A stretch of 64,000 bases of DNA from assembly GCA_963842155.1 (NCBI GenBank), contig CAWJFP010000040.1, forward strand, positions 1-64,000. Reading direction: 5' to 3'. The position numbers were made by a program, and so were the translations under genes. Below the pieces are notes generated by a model. That model was not told the DNA's origin. It did not search any database and saw only the letters and a program-made list of their open reading frames with translations. Source of the DNA: CAWJFP01 sp963842155. GTDB lineage: Bacteria > Pseudomonadota > Alphaproteobacteria > JACZXZ01. The number at the start of each line of letters is the position of its first letter. Position 1 is the stretch's first letter. Shown here piece after piece: positions 40,160 through 48,391 of the stretch.

Positions 40160-41065
40160 ATGAGCGAACCCGCCGTCAAGACAGCCGCTGTCGAGCACTC
40201 GGCCGAAGTCGCCGCCACTGGTGCCAAGGCCGCGACCGAGCGCAAGGTGACGCGGCTCGTGACCGCCATGCCGACCTCGGACGGCGCCGGCGTCAGCCTC
40301 AACCGCGCCATCGGCGGCCCGCGCCTCGGCGAGCTCGATCCCTTCCTCCTGCTCGACGAGATTCGCTCGGACGATGCCGCCGCCTATATGGCGGGATTTC
40401 CCGAGCATCCCCATCGCGGCTTCGAGACGGTGACCTATATGCTGGCGGGGCGTATGCGCCATCGCGACAATAAGGGCCATGGCGGCGTGATCGAGACGGG
40501 CGGCGTGCAATGGATGACCGCCGGGCGCGGCATCCTCCATTCCGAGATGCCCGAGCAGGAGGGCGGGCTGATGTGGGGCTTCCAGCTCTGGGTCAACCTG
40601 CCGGCGCGCGAGAAGATGCGCGCCCCGCGCTACCAGGAGTTCAAGGCGAGCGATATTCCCGAGCTTCAACCGGCGCCCGGCGCGACCGTGCGCGTCGTCG
40701 CCGGCCATATCGACGGGGTGACCGGACCGGTGACCGGCATCGCGATCGAGCCGTTGCTGCTCGACCTGCGCTTGGCGCCCGGCGCGCATTGGACCGCGCC
40801 GGTGGCGGCCGATCATGCCGCTTTCGCCTATGTCTATGAGGGCGCCGCCATGATCGGAGGAAAGGAGGTGCCGCGCGGCACCGTTGCTGTCCTGGGCGAA
40901 GGCGACGAGGTCGCGCTCGCCACCGCGGGCGCCGGCAAGGCGGGGCTGCTGCTGGCGGCGGGCCGCCCCATCGGGGAGCCGGTGGCGCGGTACGGGCCTT
41001 TCGTCATGAATACGCGCGAGGAAATTCTCCAGGCCTTCCAGGATTACGAGCGCGGGCTGCTCTGA
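40160..41065 (+). CDS. Pirin-family protein
   Basis: This 301-residue bicupin starts at the ATG at 40160 behind a strong AAGGAGGAGG site. The N-terminal cupin has the pirin signature with FPEHPHRGFETVTYML (two His), the middle GRGILHSEMPE (His) and FQLWVNLP. Metal ligands are therefore conserved. Bacterial pirins can act as quercetinases or redox sensors, and the role here is unknown. The next gene follows 13 bases later. Confidence 0.9.
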   Translation: MSEPAVKTAAVEHSAEVAATGAKAATERKVTRLVTAMPTSDGAGVSLNRAIGGPRLGELDPFLLLDEIRSDDAAAYMAGFPEHPHRGFETVTYMLAGRMRHRDNKGHGGVIETGGVQWMTAGRGILHSEMPEQEGGLMWGFQLWVNLPAREKMRAPRYQEFKASDIPELQPAPGATVRVVAGHIDGVTGPVTGIAIEPLLLDLRLAPGAHWTAPVAADHAAFAYVYEGAAMIGGKEVPRGTVAVLGEGDEVALATAGAGKAGLLLAAGRPIGEPVARYGPFVMNTREEILQAFQDYERGLL

Positions 41066-41078
41066 CGCCGCCTCGGCG

Positions 41079-42125
41079 ATGACCGCGAACCCGCGCTGGA
41101 AGCGCCGGCCGGAAGGCTCGACCTGGGGCGATTTCGGGCCGGACGACCAGCTCGGCCGGCTTAATCTCCTCACGCCCGCCAAGGTGAAGCAAGGCGTCGC
41201 CGAGGTGCGCGAAGGGCTCGCCTTCTGCCTCAGCCTGCCGCTCGATTATCCGGGCGGCAACCTGCTCAACCCGCGCCGCTACCCGCCCGTGCTGCGCCCC
41301 ACCCTCTTCGACGGCAAACCCATTTTCAATTATCCGCGGGCGCATCAGCATCCGAGCTTCGACGACATCGTCTGCGACGACCTTGCCATTCTCCATCTGC
41401 AATATTCGACGCAATGGGACAGCCTGGCCCATGTCGGCATGATATTCGACGCCGACGGCGACGGGGTGGCCGAGCCCGTCTATTACAACGGCTTCCGCGC
41501 GGGCGAGGATATCGTGGGGCCGAGCGAGGCAAGCGACGGCGGCCCGAGCGAAGCGCGCTCGACCTCGGCGGCGCGCGCGCTCGGCGTCGAGAACATGGCG
41601 GCCAAGGGCGTCCAGGGCCGCGGCGTGCTGATCGACCTCCACGCCCATCTCGGCCGCGCGCGGACGCTCGTCGGATTCGATGCGCTGATGCGCATCCTGG
41701 ACGCCGACAAGGTCGAGATCGAGGCGGGCGACATGGTCTGCCTGCGCACCGGCTTCGACGAGGTGATCCTCGCGATGGCGCGGCAGCCGACGAAGGAGGC
41801 GCTGCAGAATTCCTGCGCCGTGCTCGACGGTCGCGACGAGAGGCTGCTGCGATGGATCGGCGATAGCGAACTCGCCGCCCTCATCGCCGACAATTACGCG
41901 GTCGAGGCCGTTCCGGCGCGGCGGGTGGAAGGGCGGCATGCCTCCCTGCCGCTGCACGAGCATTGCCTGTTCAAGCTCGGCGTCAATCTGGGCGAGCTTT
42001 GGCATCTCTCGCCGCTGGCGGAATGGCTGCGCGCCCATGGGCGCAGCCGCTTCCTCCTGACGGCACCGCCCCTGCGGCTCCCGGGCGCCGTCGGCTCGCC
42101 CACCACGCCGATCGCCACGGTGTGA
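41079..42125 (+). CDS. Cyclase-family protein (kynurenine formamidase-like)
   Basis: This 348-residue protein of the cyclase family (PF04199) is related to metal-dependent formamidases. The core has WDSLAHVGM near residue 111, which carries the usual metal-binding Asp and His, then GRGVLIDLHAHLG and GDMVCLRTGFDEV. The C-terminal LPLHEHCLFKLGVNLGE completes the fold. The substrate is unknown. It forms a pair with the pirin gene. Confidence 0.85.
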   Translation: MTANPRWKRRPEGSTWGDFGPDDQLGRLNLLTPAKVKQGVAEVREGLAFCLSLPLDYPGGNLLNPRRYPPVLRPTLFDGKPIFNYPRAHQHPSFDDIVCDDLAILHLQYSTQWDSLAHVGMIFDADGDGVAEPVYYNGFRAGEDIVGPSEASDGGPSEARSTSAARALGVENMAAKGVQGRGVLIDLHAHLGRARTLVGFDALMRILDADKVEIEAGDMVCLRTGFDEVILAMARQPTKEALQNSCAVLDGRDERLLRWIGDSELAALIADNYAVEAVPARRVEGRHASLPLHEHCLFKLGVNLGELWHLSPLAEWLRAHGRSRFLLTAPPLRLPGAVGSPTTPIATV

Positions 42126-42217
42126 AGGGCGCCGTCGGCCGCGCGGCCCCTTGCATCGCCGCCCGCTTCGGTCTTATAGCTGGCGCCGTAACCACGCCAT
42201 GGGAGCCTCGTCGAGCC

Positions 42218-42517
42218 ATGCCGAAAGTGCGGATCTTTCGTCCGGCCAAGTCCGCCATGCAATCGGGCTGGGGCAATACGCGCGAATGGGTCATGGAGTT
42301 CGAGCCGGACCAGCCGGAGCATCACGAGCCGCTCATGGGCTGGGTCAGCTCGGCCGACACCAAGGGCCAAGTGAGATTGCGCTTCGAGAGCGAGGAAGAG
42401 GCGATCGCCTACGCCCGGCGGCAAGGCTATGAATTCAGCGTGATCGAGCCCGAGACGCGTCATATAAAGCCGAAGAGCTACGCCGACAATTTCCGCTGGA
42501 ACCGCGTTCGGCCTTAA
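42218..42517 (+). CDS. NADH-ubiquinone oxidoreductase accessory subunit, NDUFS4 family
   Basis: This is a 99-residue homologue of the mitochondrial 18-kDa subunit, which in bacteria is restricted mainly to Alphaproteobacteria. Diagnostic segments are VRIFRPAKSAMQSGW, WVMEFEP, PLMGWVSSADT and the C-terminal IKPKSYADNFRWNRVRP. It associates with complex I in the cytoplasmic arm. It is monocistronic and directly upstream of tRNA-Arg. Confidence 0.93.
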   Translation: MPKVRIFRPAKSAMQSGWGNTREWVMEFEPDQPEHHEPLMGWVSSADTKGQVRLRFESEEEAIAYARRQGYEFSVIEPETRHIKPKSYADNFRWNRVRP

Positions 42518-42585
42518 GATGAGCGGGAAGCCGTACCGGGCGCCCTCGCCGCCCAAGCGCCGCCTAGGTACCGATATCGAGATAG

Positions 42586-42662
42586 GGGCCCTTAGCTCAG
42601 CTGGATAGAGCAACAGCCTTCTAAGCTGTGGGTCGTGGGTTCGAGTCCCGCAGGGCCCGCCA
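42586..42662 (+). tRNA. tRNA-Arg (anticodon TCT)
   Basis: This is a 77-base cloverleaf with acceptor GGGCCCT pairing with AGGGCCC, an ACAGC/GCTGT anticodon stem with loop CTTCTAA, the TTCGA T-loop and an encoded CCA. Its 3' part from 42621 is repeated at 46724-46766, marking it as the integration site of a genomic island. Confidence 0.97.
42621..42662 (+). repeat. Left attachment-site repeat (tRNA-Arg 3' end)
   Basis: The last 42 bases of tRNA-Arg recur at 46724-46766 with one inserted T and one C-to-G change. This is the classic layout of an integrative element that restores the tRNA 3' end on integration. Confidence 0.85.
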
Positions 42663-43342
42663 ACACTTAGCAGCATTTTCATACCCCTTGAATAACGAAC
42701 TGAATAACTTTTCCGGGAGTTTGCGGACTCCATAGGCGCAATTTCGGACGCTATCGCGCACCCTCCTAAATCTCCCCTAACGACTGCGCCCGCCGGGTGC
42801 GAACGAGCGAGCCCCCGTCAACCTTTCTGTCAAAGTCCATGAAAATACATGGACTTCTGGATCGCCGATAAGGCGACCTATCCCGGTCGATCATTCCAAA
42901 TGGATCGCCGAAATCCGAACGCGAGCGATGGGCGCTCACGCTCGCGGCCATGGGGTTCTATATCTTCCCGTTACAACCAGGCAGCCGCGAGCCCATGCCT
43001 GGCGTGTCACGGCTTGCCATGGCCCACGACGCGACGCAGATTTTGGGCGACGTCGGCGCAGCCCGTTGCCATTTATCCTCGATCTCGATCGCGTCGTTTC
43101 GAGCCGGCGGACAGTCGGCTAGCGCGGCCGTTGCCTCGTGCCACGAGGGAGTCCGTCGCCGCTCTTCGCCTCATGGTGGAGTACCACGACTTGGCCGTCC
43201 GTCTCTCGCTGCATACGCAAGAGCGAGGCATTGACAACGCGCTCGGCCTTCCCTCGGCAACCGATGGCAGCAACTTGGTTGGCACGACCGGCGGGGCCTA
43301 ATCGTGGTATCGATCTGGGATCACAGCGCTTAAGATGCTTAG
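42663..43342. other. Gene-poor start of the island
   Basis: This stretch of 680 bases has no intact gene. An inverted repeat TCCATG/CATGGA occurs near 42835-42856, and a primase-like fragment lies at 42895-43060. Frames on both strands after 43060 give no recognisable protein. Confidence 0.5.
42895..43060 (+). pseudogene. Remnant of a bifunctional DNA primase/polymerase N-terminus
   Basis: The plus-strand frame reads RERWALTLAAMGFYIFPLQP followed by GSREPMPG. This matches the start of prim-pol proteins of phages and plasmids, in which an ALxLAxxG helix precedes FPLxPGSKxP. The frame has no start codon in the right place and soon loses similarity. It is a decayed replication gene of the inserted element. 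Confidence 0.6.
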
Positions 43343-44530
43343 ATGGCAAATGTGCCTGATGATCCAGAGCGGCATCCGAAAGCACCTTCCTCCAATGTTG
43401 AAGGCGTGCCACAACGCGTAGTCGGCGAACTATCGCCAATCGCCAAGCGGTACGAGCGGCACCCGGCCCTTTGCCAGCGCGCGTATACAAATTTCCGAGA
43501 CAGCATTTTTGAAGCCCTCACAAAACCCCGACGAAGCTGGCTATCGAACGGGATTCAGTTCGCCGCACGGGCAGGGCTGCTAGTTGTCGATGCCCCCGCA
43601 CGTTGGTTGATGGACTTCTCCGATGCGGTCATTGGCAATCGAGGATATTTTGCCGTCGGCTCAGTGCTCGCTGTTTACCTCGCCGTCTTAGGGCTGACTG
43701 ATGCCAAATCCACACAACAGGAAACCCGCGCGAGCGTGGAATTGAGCCTATTTATCTCGCTCATCAGCTCCGGTAATGCCGCCTCTTTCGTAGCGGCCAT
43801 GAAGGAATTTGGCCCAACTCAGAGGCAGTTGGCTACTGAGCATCCTTCTTGGTTCAAATTTTGGGAATGGGGCCGCCTTTATCAACCAAATCAGGAACCT
43901 ATGCTGCGCTGGGCTCGATGGCGTCTCATACTGTGCACGAAAGAGAGTAGAGATTGCAGCTTAAGCAATGACACACGCCTCGACCTGAGCTTTGGCGACC
44001 TGAACTTTACCAATCTGAGCGAGGTCGGCCTGAACGCCACCGGCCTTTACGGCGCCCAACTGATCGGCGCCAACCTGAGCGGCGCCGACCTGAGACAGGC
44101 CAACCTGATCGGCGCCAACCTGATCGGCGCCAAACTGAGCGGCGCCCACCTGACCGGCGCCGACCTGACCGGCGCCGACCTGAGCGGCGCCAAACTGAGC
44201 GTCGCCTACCTGAGCGGCGCCAACCTGAGCGCCGCGAACCTGGGCGGCGCTGACCTGGGCGGCGCCCAACTGATCGAGGCGAACCTGGGCGGCGCCGATC
44301 TGAGCGGCGCCAAACTGATCAACGCGAACCTGGGCGGCGCCGACCTGGGCGGCGCCAAACTGATCGAGGCGAACCTGGGCGGCGCCGACCTGAGCGGCGC
44401 CGACCTGAGCGGCGCCAAACTGAACGGCGCCGACCTGAGCGGCGCCAACCTACACGGTGCCAAATACACCGATAAGACGGAATATCCCCGATCCTTTGAC
44501 CCCAAAGCAGCGGGAATGATTCTAAAGTGA
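43343..44530 (+). CDS. Pentapeptide-repeat protein with N-terminal membrane helix
   Basis: This is a 395-residue protein. Residues 1-220 hold a cytoplasmic region and one or two hydrophobic segments, the clearest near residue 112 (FAVGSVLAVYLAVLGL). Residues about 215-375 are some thirty A(D/N)LxG pentapeptide units, predicted to form a right-handed four-sided helix. The N-terminal half has normal codon use for an AT-richer island, whereas the repeat half is GC-rich and nearly identical from unit to unit. The function is unknown; related proteins act in membrane signalling or in protection of gyrase. Confidence 0.85.
   Translation: MANVPDDPERHPKAPSSNVEGVPQRVVGELSPIAKRYERHPALCQRAYTNFRDSIFEALTKPRRSWLSNGIQFAARAGLLVVDAPARWLMDFSDAVIGNRGYFAVGSVLAVYLAVLGLTDAKSTQQETRASVELSLFISLISSGNAASFVAAMKEFGPTQRQLATEHPSWFKFWEWGRLYQPNQEPMLRWARWRLILCTKESRDCSLSNDTRLDLSFGDLNFTNLSEVGLNATGLYGAQLIGANLSGADLRQANLIGANLIGAKLSGAHLTGADLTGADLSGAKLSVAYLSGANLSAANLGGADLGGAQLIEANLGGADLSGAKLINANLGGADLGGAKLIEANLGGADLSGADLSGAKLNGADLSGANLHGAKYTDKTEYPRSFDPKAAGMILK
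44025..44460 (+). repeat. Tandem 15-base repeats encoding pentapeptides
   Basis: Around 28 copies of a 15-base unit close to GGCGCCGACCTGAGC lie in frame within the pentapeptide gene. Third positions are almost invariant, which indicates recent expansion by slippage or recombination. Copy number may vary between strains. Confidence 0.85.
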
Positions 44531-44631
44531 TCCCGTCCGCCATGTTTTAGATCGTGGGGTTTGGCCTCTCCACGTGGCGCGTCAGCTTCGATCTTGCATT
44601 GCGTGACTTGGCGCGGAGATGATTTGCCGTC

Positions 44632-45327
44632 TTAGGCTTTAAATGATTCAGAATCCGGCCACAGCTGGCGCGCGATCCTAAGCCGCTCGCTGATTTTCTC
44701 GCGCATCACGTCCCGCACGTCTTTGGGAAGGCCCTGCTCTAACCCCGGCTTGACTATAAAACGGTCGAGGATGAATCCAATCAATTGCAACTGGGTGATA
44801 AGTACATCTACAACTCCACGAATTTCACCAGGCCCAAGAATCGGATTAACTAACCCGGAATGAACGGTCACATTCACCACGCCGCGTAGCTCCGACATCC
44901 CCGTGTAAAAGGCGACAACGAGCATCGCGCAAGGGATACGACTGATGCGATCCGCTACGGCTGGAAAGATAACCGGGTCTGGCGATTCCATTGCGTGCGA
45001 CAATTCAATCTTTGGTGGATGGATATGGCCGGCCTAAATCGCTTCGCACATTTCAAGCTGGCCCATGGGAAATTTTGCAAGTGCCATTATCTCCGCAAAA
45101 ATGGCTGCAGAAATCTTTTCGATTTCATCCTCGCGCTGCCCGGCCAACATAATGTAGACTGCCAAGGCCGCGCCGAGGGCGCCGAGCGCTCCCCCGATGA
45201 TGCTGCCTAGCGCGCTCGCGATCTCGCCGCTTCTGGCCCCAAGGAGACTTACGAGGAATCCGGCCAGGATCGCCGCGACAATGACGATAAAAAATCCTAC
45301 GCCAAAATTGTACCGCTGGTCGTTCAT
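44632..45327 (-). pseudogene. Hypothetical membrane protein gene interrupted by an amber codon
   Basis: From the ATG at 45327 the frame encodes a two-helix N-terminus (FFIVIVAAILAGFLVSLLG, then IIGGALGALGAALAVYIML) and ALAKFPMGQLEMCEAI. It meets TAG at 45028-45036 and continues in the same frame with GHIHPPKIELSHAMESPDPV and FPAVADRI. Both halves read together as one protein of the type with two membrane helices and a cytoplasmic domain of unknown function. A single change (for example CAG to TAG) explains the break. The second half has an internal ATG at 45003. Confidence 0.7.
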
Positions 45328-45479
45328 TGCGTCACCTTTTGCCAAGGCGGGCGACATGTCGAGAATATCGATCCGTCATCGGCGGGCCAAGGCGCAGGGC
45401 CAATAAAGGATTTTCCCCCTCATTGGCCGTCGCCTCATTCTGAAATTGACTCCCTTTCTCGTGTTCTTATAATGTTCTC

Positions 45480-45719
45480 ATGGATGAGCCCGCGCCGCGA
45501 CCGCCGCTTTACGCCTTCCAACTCACCGATCTTCGGCCGCGGCACGTTGTCGAAGCCGCTTGCTTCGCCTGCAATCGCGTCGAAGTCATTCCCCATGACG
45601 TGCTTCGACGCGGGCGCGGCGATCATGACCGCTTGATGGACATTGAGCGAAAGCTACGCTGTCGGTGCGACGGTCGCGGCGAGAATATCAGCCTCACAGT
45701 GCCCAACGCGCCGCGATGA
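45480..45719 (+). CDS. Small zinc-ribbon-like protein
   Basis: This 79-residue protein has two cysteine pairs, CFACN near residue 29 and CRCDG near residue 60, separated by a charged helix with a DRLMDIERKLR segment. The layout resembles small zinc-finger proteins found in many Alphaproteobacteria. The start ATG at 45480 has no strong ribosome site. Function unknown. Confidence 0.6.
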   Translation: MDEPAPRPPLYAFQLTDLRPRHVVEAACFACNRVEVIPHDVLRRGRGDHDRLMDIERKLRCRCDGRGENISLTVPNAPR

Positions 45720-45827
45720 CCTCGGCTGTTGTGTACGCTTAGTCGGGAATTCAAACTGGCCGATTGTTAGGGAAAAATAGTGAAGCAAGCCGCATGAATA
45801 GCAAAGCGTGCACCAACGGAGGCGCGC

Positions 45828-46604
45828 ATGACTGAGTTACAAGAAACCGAACATCCATCGTTCAAGATGCCTACCGACAAGGATATAAAGATTTGGCGAT
45901 ATTCGGACCTTGCGAAGTACCTCGCGACGTTGCAGAAACAGTCCCTGTTTTTCTCGCGAGCGACGCTCCTAGGCGATCCATTTGAAGGATCATCGACTAA
46001 GGCGATGGTTGCTGGCAGGGAGTATCTTCTGAAGAACAAAGATACCGATCCAAGGCTTGAAGCGTACAAGAACATGCCGGACGCGATCTTGAGACAGATG
46101 GGCGGCATTGCTAAACAAATGATCGTCAACTACCTGACAAGCTGCTGGCACATGAACGAACACGAGTCGGCAGCGATGTGGAGCCTTTATTCGCGTTCTA
46201 GCGATGCTGTTTGCATTCAATCCACATATCGAAGGCTGCGTTCCAGTCTCCCTAGGTGTGTGTTCGTCGGCGAGATGCGGTATATCGACTACAACACAGA
46301 TGGGTTTCACGCCGATCAAGTGTTTAACTTCATCATGCATAAGCGCAAGTCGTTCGAACATGAGAGAGAGCTTCGAGCGGTGTTTTGGACGCTGGATGGT
46401 ACGCCGGAAGCGGAGTCTTACAAGGCTAGGATCGACGAAGCGGGCCTGTGGATCGGTGTTGACCTGCCTTCGCTGATCGAGAGGGTCTACGTTAGTCCGT
46501 CGGCAGCGCCGTGGTTTGCTGCTGTCGTGCGAGAAGTGACGATCAAGTACGGTTTCAATTTTCCAGTTCTCCAATCAACATTGGCAGAGCCGGCGGTTTA
46601 CTGA
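45828..46604 (+). CDS. DUF2971 protein
   Basis: This is a 258-residue protein of the DUF2971 family. IWRYSDLAKYLATLQK at the start, LLGDPFEGS near residue 48, SCWHMNEHESAAMWSLY near residue 104 and KSFEHERELRAVF near residue 180 are the conserved blocks. The family occurs in mobile regions and near defence genes; no activity is known. The gene is AT-richer than the chromosome. Confidence 0.85.
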   Translation: MTELQETEHPSFKMPTDKDIKIWRYSDLAKYLATLQKQSLFFSRATLLGDPFEGSSTKAMVAGREYLLKNKDTDPRLEAYKNMPDAILRQMGGIAKQMIVNYLTSCWHMNEHESAAMWSLYSRSSDAVCIQSTYRRLRSSLPRCVFVGEMRYIDYNTDGFHADQVFNFIMHKRKSFEHERELRAVFWTLDGTPEAESYKARIDEAGLWIGVDLPSLIERVYVSPSAAPWFAAVVREVTIKYGFNFPVLQSTLAEPAVY

Positions 46605-46723
46605 TTCATGACTCGAGCCTGAGCGCGCGCTATGCGCTCCCGGAATCCGCGAACTGTGACGCAACATTGCTATGTAGACGAGTCCACAGGATCGGGCCTA
46701 ATTTCAACCGGCGCATGGTGCTA

Positions 46724-46766
46724 CTAAGCTGTGGGTCGTGGGTTCGAGTTCCCGCAGGGCGCGCCA
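46724..46766 (+). repeat. Right attachment-site repeat (partial tRNA-Arg copy)
   Basis: This is a 43-base copy of the anticodon-arm-to-CCA part of tRNA-Arg(TCT), with an extra T in the T-loop region and one acceptor change. It has no 5' half and cannot fold as a tRNA. It closes the island 38 bases before bluB. Confidence 0.85.
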
Positions 46767-46803
46767 TACTTTTCAGCGAAGAGTCGCGAGCGAGCAAATT
46801 CCC

Positions 46804-47439
46804 ATGGCGCCGGTCTTCGATGCCGATTTCCGCTCCCGCTTGCGCGATCTGTTGACCTGGCGGCGCGACGTGCGCAGCTTCAGGCGCGAGCCTCTGCCGG
46901 AGGATGCCGTTCCCCGCCTGCTCGAGATCGCGATGCTTGCTCCCTCCGTCGGGCTCAGCCAGCCTTGGCGTTTCGTCACCGTCGAGGATGCGGCGAGACG
47001 ATCCGCGATCCGCAAAAATTTCGAGCACTGCAACGCCGAGGCATTGGCGGCGCAAGCCTCCGAGAGGGCGGCCCTTTATGCCCGCCTCAAGCTTGCCGGC
47101 CTCGACGAGGCGCCATGCCACCTCGCCGTCTTCGCCGACCGCACGACCGCTCAAGGCCATGGGCTCGGGCGGCACACGATGCCGGAGATGATCGACTATT
47201 CGACCGTCGCGGCCGTCCATACCTTATGGCTTGCCGCGCGCGCCGAAGGCATCGGCATGGGCTGGGTCTCGATTCTCGACCCCGCCGAGATCGCGGCGAC
47301 GCTCGAGGTGCCGGCGGAATGGAAATTCATCGGCTATTTCTGCCTCGGCTACCCGCAAGACGAGGACGACATACCCGCCTTGGAACGCGCCGCCTGGGAA
47401 CGGCGTCGCGCCACCGCCTCCTTCCTGCTCAGGCGATAA
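46804..47439 (+). CDS. bluB: 5,6-dimethylbenzimidazole synthase BluB
   Basis: BluB uses oxygen to fragment FMNH2 into the lower ligand of cobalamin. The 211-residue nitroreductase-fold protein has RRDVRSFRREPLP near residue 21, the flavin-binding APSVGLSQPWRFV and the MPEMIDYST region near residue 123. The C-terminal IGMGWVSILDP and GYFCLGYP are also typical. An in-frame upstream ATG at 46738 lies inside the attachment repeat and is unlikely. Its promoter must lie within the inserted DNA or the repeat. Confidence 0.92.
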   Translation: MAPVFDADFRSRLRDLLTWRRDVRSFRREPLPEDAVPRLLEIAMLAPSVGLSQPWRFVTVEDAARRSAIRKNFEHCNAEALAAQASERAALYARLKLAGLDEAPCHLAVFADRTTAQGHGLGRHTMPEMIDYSTVAAVHTLWLAARAEGIGMGWVSILDPAEIAATLEVPAEWKFIGYFCLGYPQDEDDIPALERAAWERRRATASFLLRR

Positions 47440-47473
47440 GCGCGCAGCCGCGCTTTTCCGCCGGCGGTCACGC

Positions 47474-47593
47474 TCAATGCGGCAGGATCAGGCTGGCGAC
47501 CAATATGCCGGCGGCGAGGACGAAGAGCACGGCGATCACGTCCCACGGCAGCGTGTTCGTTGCCTGGCTTTGAGCTTGTTTGCGAGGTTCCAT
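47474..47593 (-). CDS. Small single-helix membrane protein (39 residues)
   Basis: From an ATG at 47593 the frame gives MEPRKQAQSQATNTLPWDVI and a hydrophobic stretch AVLFVLAAGILVASLIL. Amino-terminal polar and C-terminal membrane parts look natural, but there is no strong ribosome site. The upstream open frame to 47722 is low-complexity arginine and probably non-coding. Confidence 0.45.
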   Translation of the reverse strand: MEPRKQAQSQATNTLPWDVIAVLFVLAAGILVASLILPH

Positions 47594-47757
47594 CGGCGAT
47601 CTCGGGTCTATCGATCTTCTGCGGCGTCGGCCGCGGGGGATCAGCTCTATGCCCGGACTTTTCTTTTCTTCATGGGCGCTACGGGTCGGTTCCTTGATCG
47701 AGGCCGGCCCTTGCCTTGGCAAAAATCGCCCGCGAGGCTAAAAGACTACAAAGCCAA

Positions 47758-48363
47758 ATGAATTGCAAACGGCGCCTTGCATCTTCGCGCCGAACCGGAC
47801 TGGACCGCAGCTTGCAGCGAGCTTTCCTCCTCTTGTCGGCAATCGCCGCCGCTTTCGCGGTCCTTGCGCCGAGCGCCGCATCGAATCTTCCCATGCCGCC
47901 CAACGAGGCGGCCTTCGTCAGCGCGGTGCAGGAGGCTACGGCGGCCTACGATGCGGCGCGCACCGATACGGCCAGGGAAGGCGCGCGGCTGCAGCGCCGC
48001 GGCGCCATCTGCTCAAATCTGCGCGGCACGCGCGGCGCCGTGAAGGAATGGGTCGGTCAGATCGTTCGTTTCGCCACGACCGACGACGGAAGCGGGATCC
48101 TGCTCGTCTCGGTCGCCGATCATGTGACGCTCGGCACCTGGGACAATCAGGCCGAGGACGAGCTCGCGGGCCATACGCTGATCCCGACCCGCTCGCCTCT
48201 CATCGACATGCTCGCCGCGATGAAGCCCGGGGAGACCATCATCTTCTCGGGCAGCTTCGTCTATGACCCGGTCGATTGCGCGCGCGAGCAGAGCCTTACG
48301 CTCGAGGGCTCGATGACCGATCCGGAATTCCTTTTCCGCTTCGAGAGCGCACGCAAGCCTTGA
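47758..48363 (+). CDS. Secreted hypothetical protein
   Basis: This 201-residue protein starts at the ATG at 47758. It has a signal peptide (hydrophobic FLLLSAIAAAFAVLAP, cleaved near SAASNLP). The mature part has one Cys pair (ICSNL and DCARE) that may form a disulfide, a beta-rich region with VGQIVRFATTDDG and ISGSFVY-like IFSGSFVYDP. A similar plan is found in uncharacterised periplasmic proteins of Alphaproteobacteria. No function can be assigned. Confidence 0.75.
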   Translation: MNCKRRLASSRRTGLDRSLQRAFLLLSAIAAAFAVLAPSAASNLPMPPNEAAFVSAVQEATAAYDAARTDTAREGARLQRRGAICSNLRGTRGAVKEWVGQIVRFATTDDGSGILLVSVADHVTLGTWDNQAEDELAGHTLIPTRSPLIDMLAAMKPGETIIFSGSFVYDPVDCAREQSLTLEGSMTDPEFLFRFESARKP

Positions 48364-48391
48364 CGGCGCTCGGCGCGCTCTCGCCTTCCCC

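Larger units (their letters stand above)
42663..46766. mobile_element. Small decayed genomic island in tRNA-Arg
   Basis: This is a segment of about 4.1 kb between the tRNA gene and a copy of its 3' end. Much of it is visibly more AT-rich than the surroundings and its genes are accessory: a primase-polymerase remnant, a pentapeptide-repeat membrane protein, an amber-interrupted gene, a zinc-ribbon-like small protein and a DUF2971 protein. No integrase frame is recognisable, so the element is probably fixed. Confidence 0.8.

Noticed and set aside
41894..42733. Minus-strand frame containing GTRTHDPQLRRLLLYPAEL
   Set aside because: This well-known false protein is the antisense translation of tRNA-Arg. 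The same holds for the frame over 46630-47220.
44025..44460. A CRISPR array
   Set aside because: The repeats are contiguous 15-base units without spacers, inside a reading frame.
43961..44505. Minus-strand repeat proteins (GAAQVGADQ-like and APLRSAPPRF-like)
   Set aside because: They are antisense readings of the 15-base pentapeptide repeats.
42663..46766. An intact prophage or integrative element with integrase
   Set aside because: Both strands were read for recombinase motifs and none was seen; only a decayed primase fragment remains.
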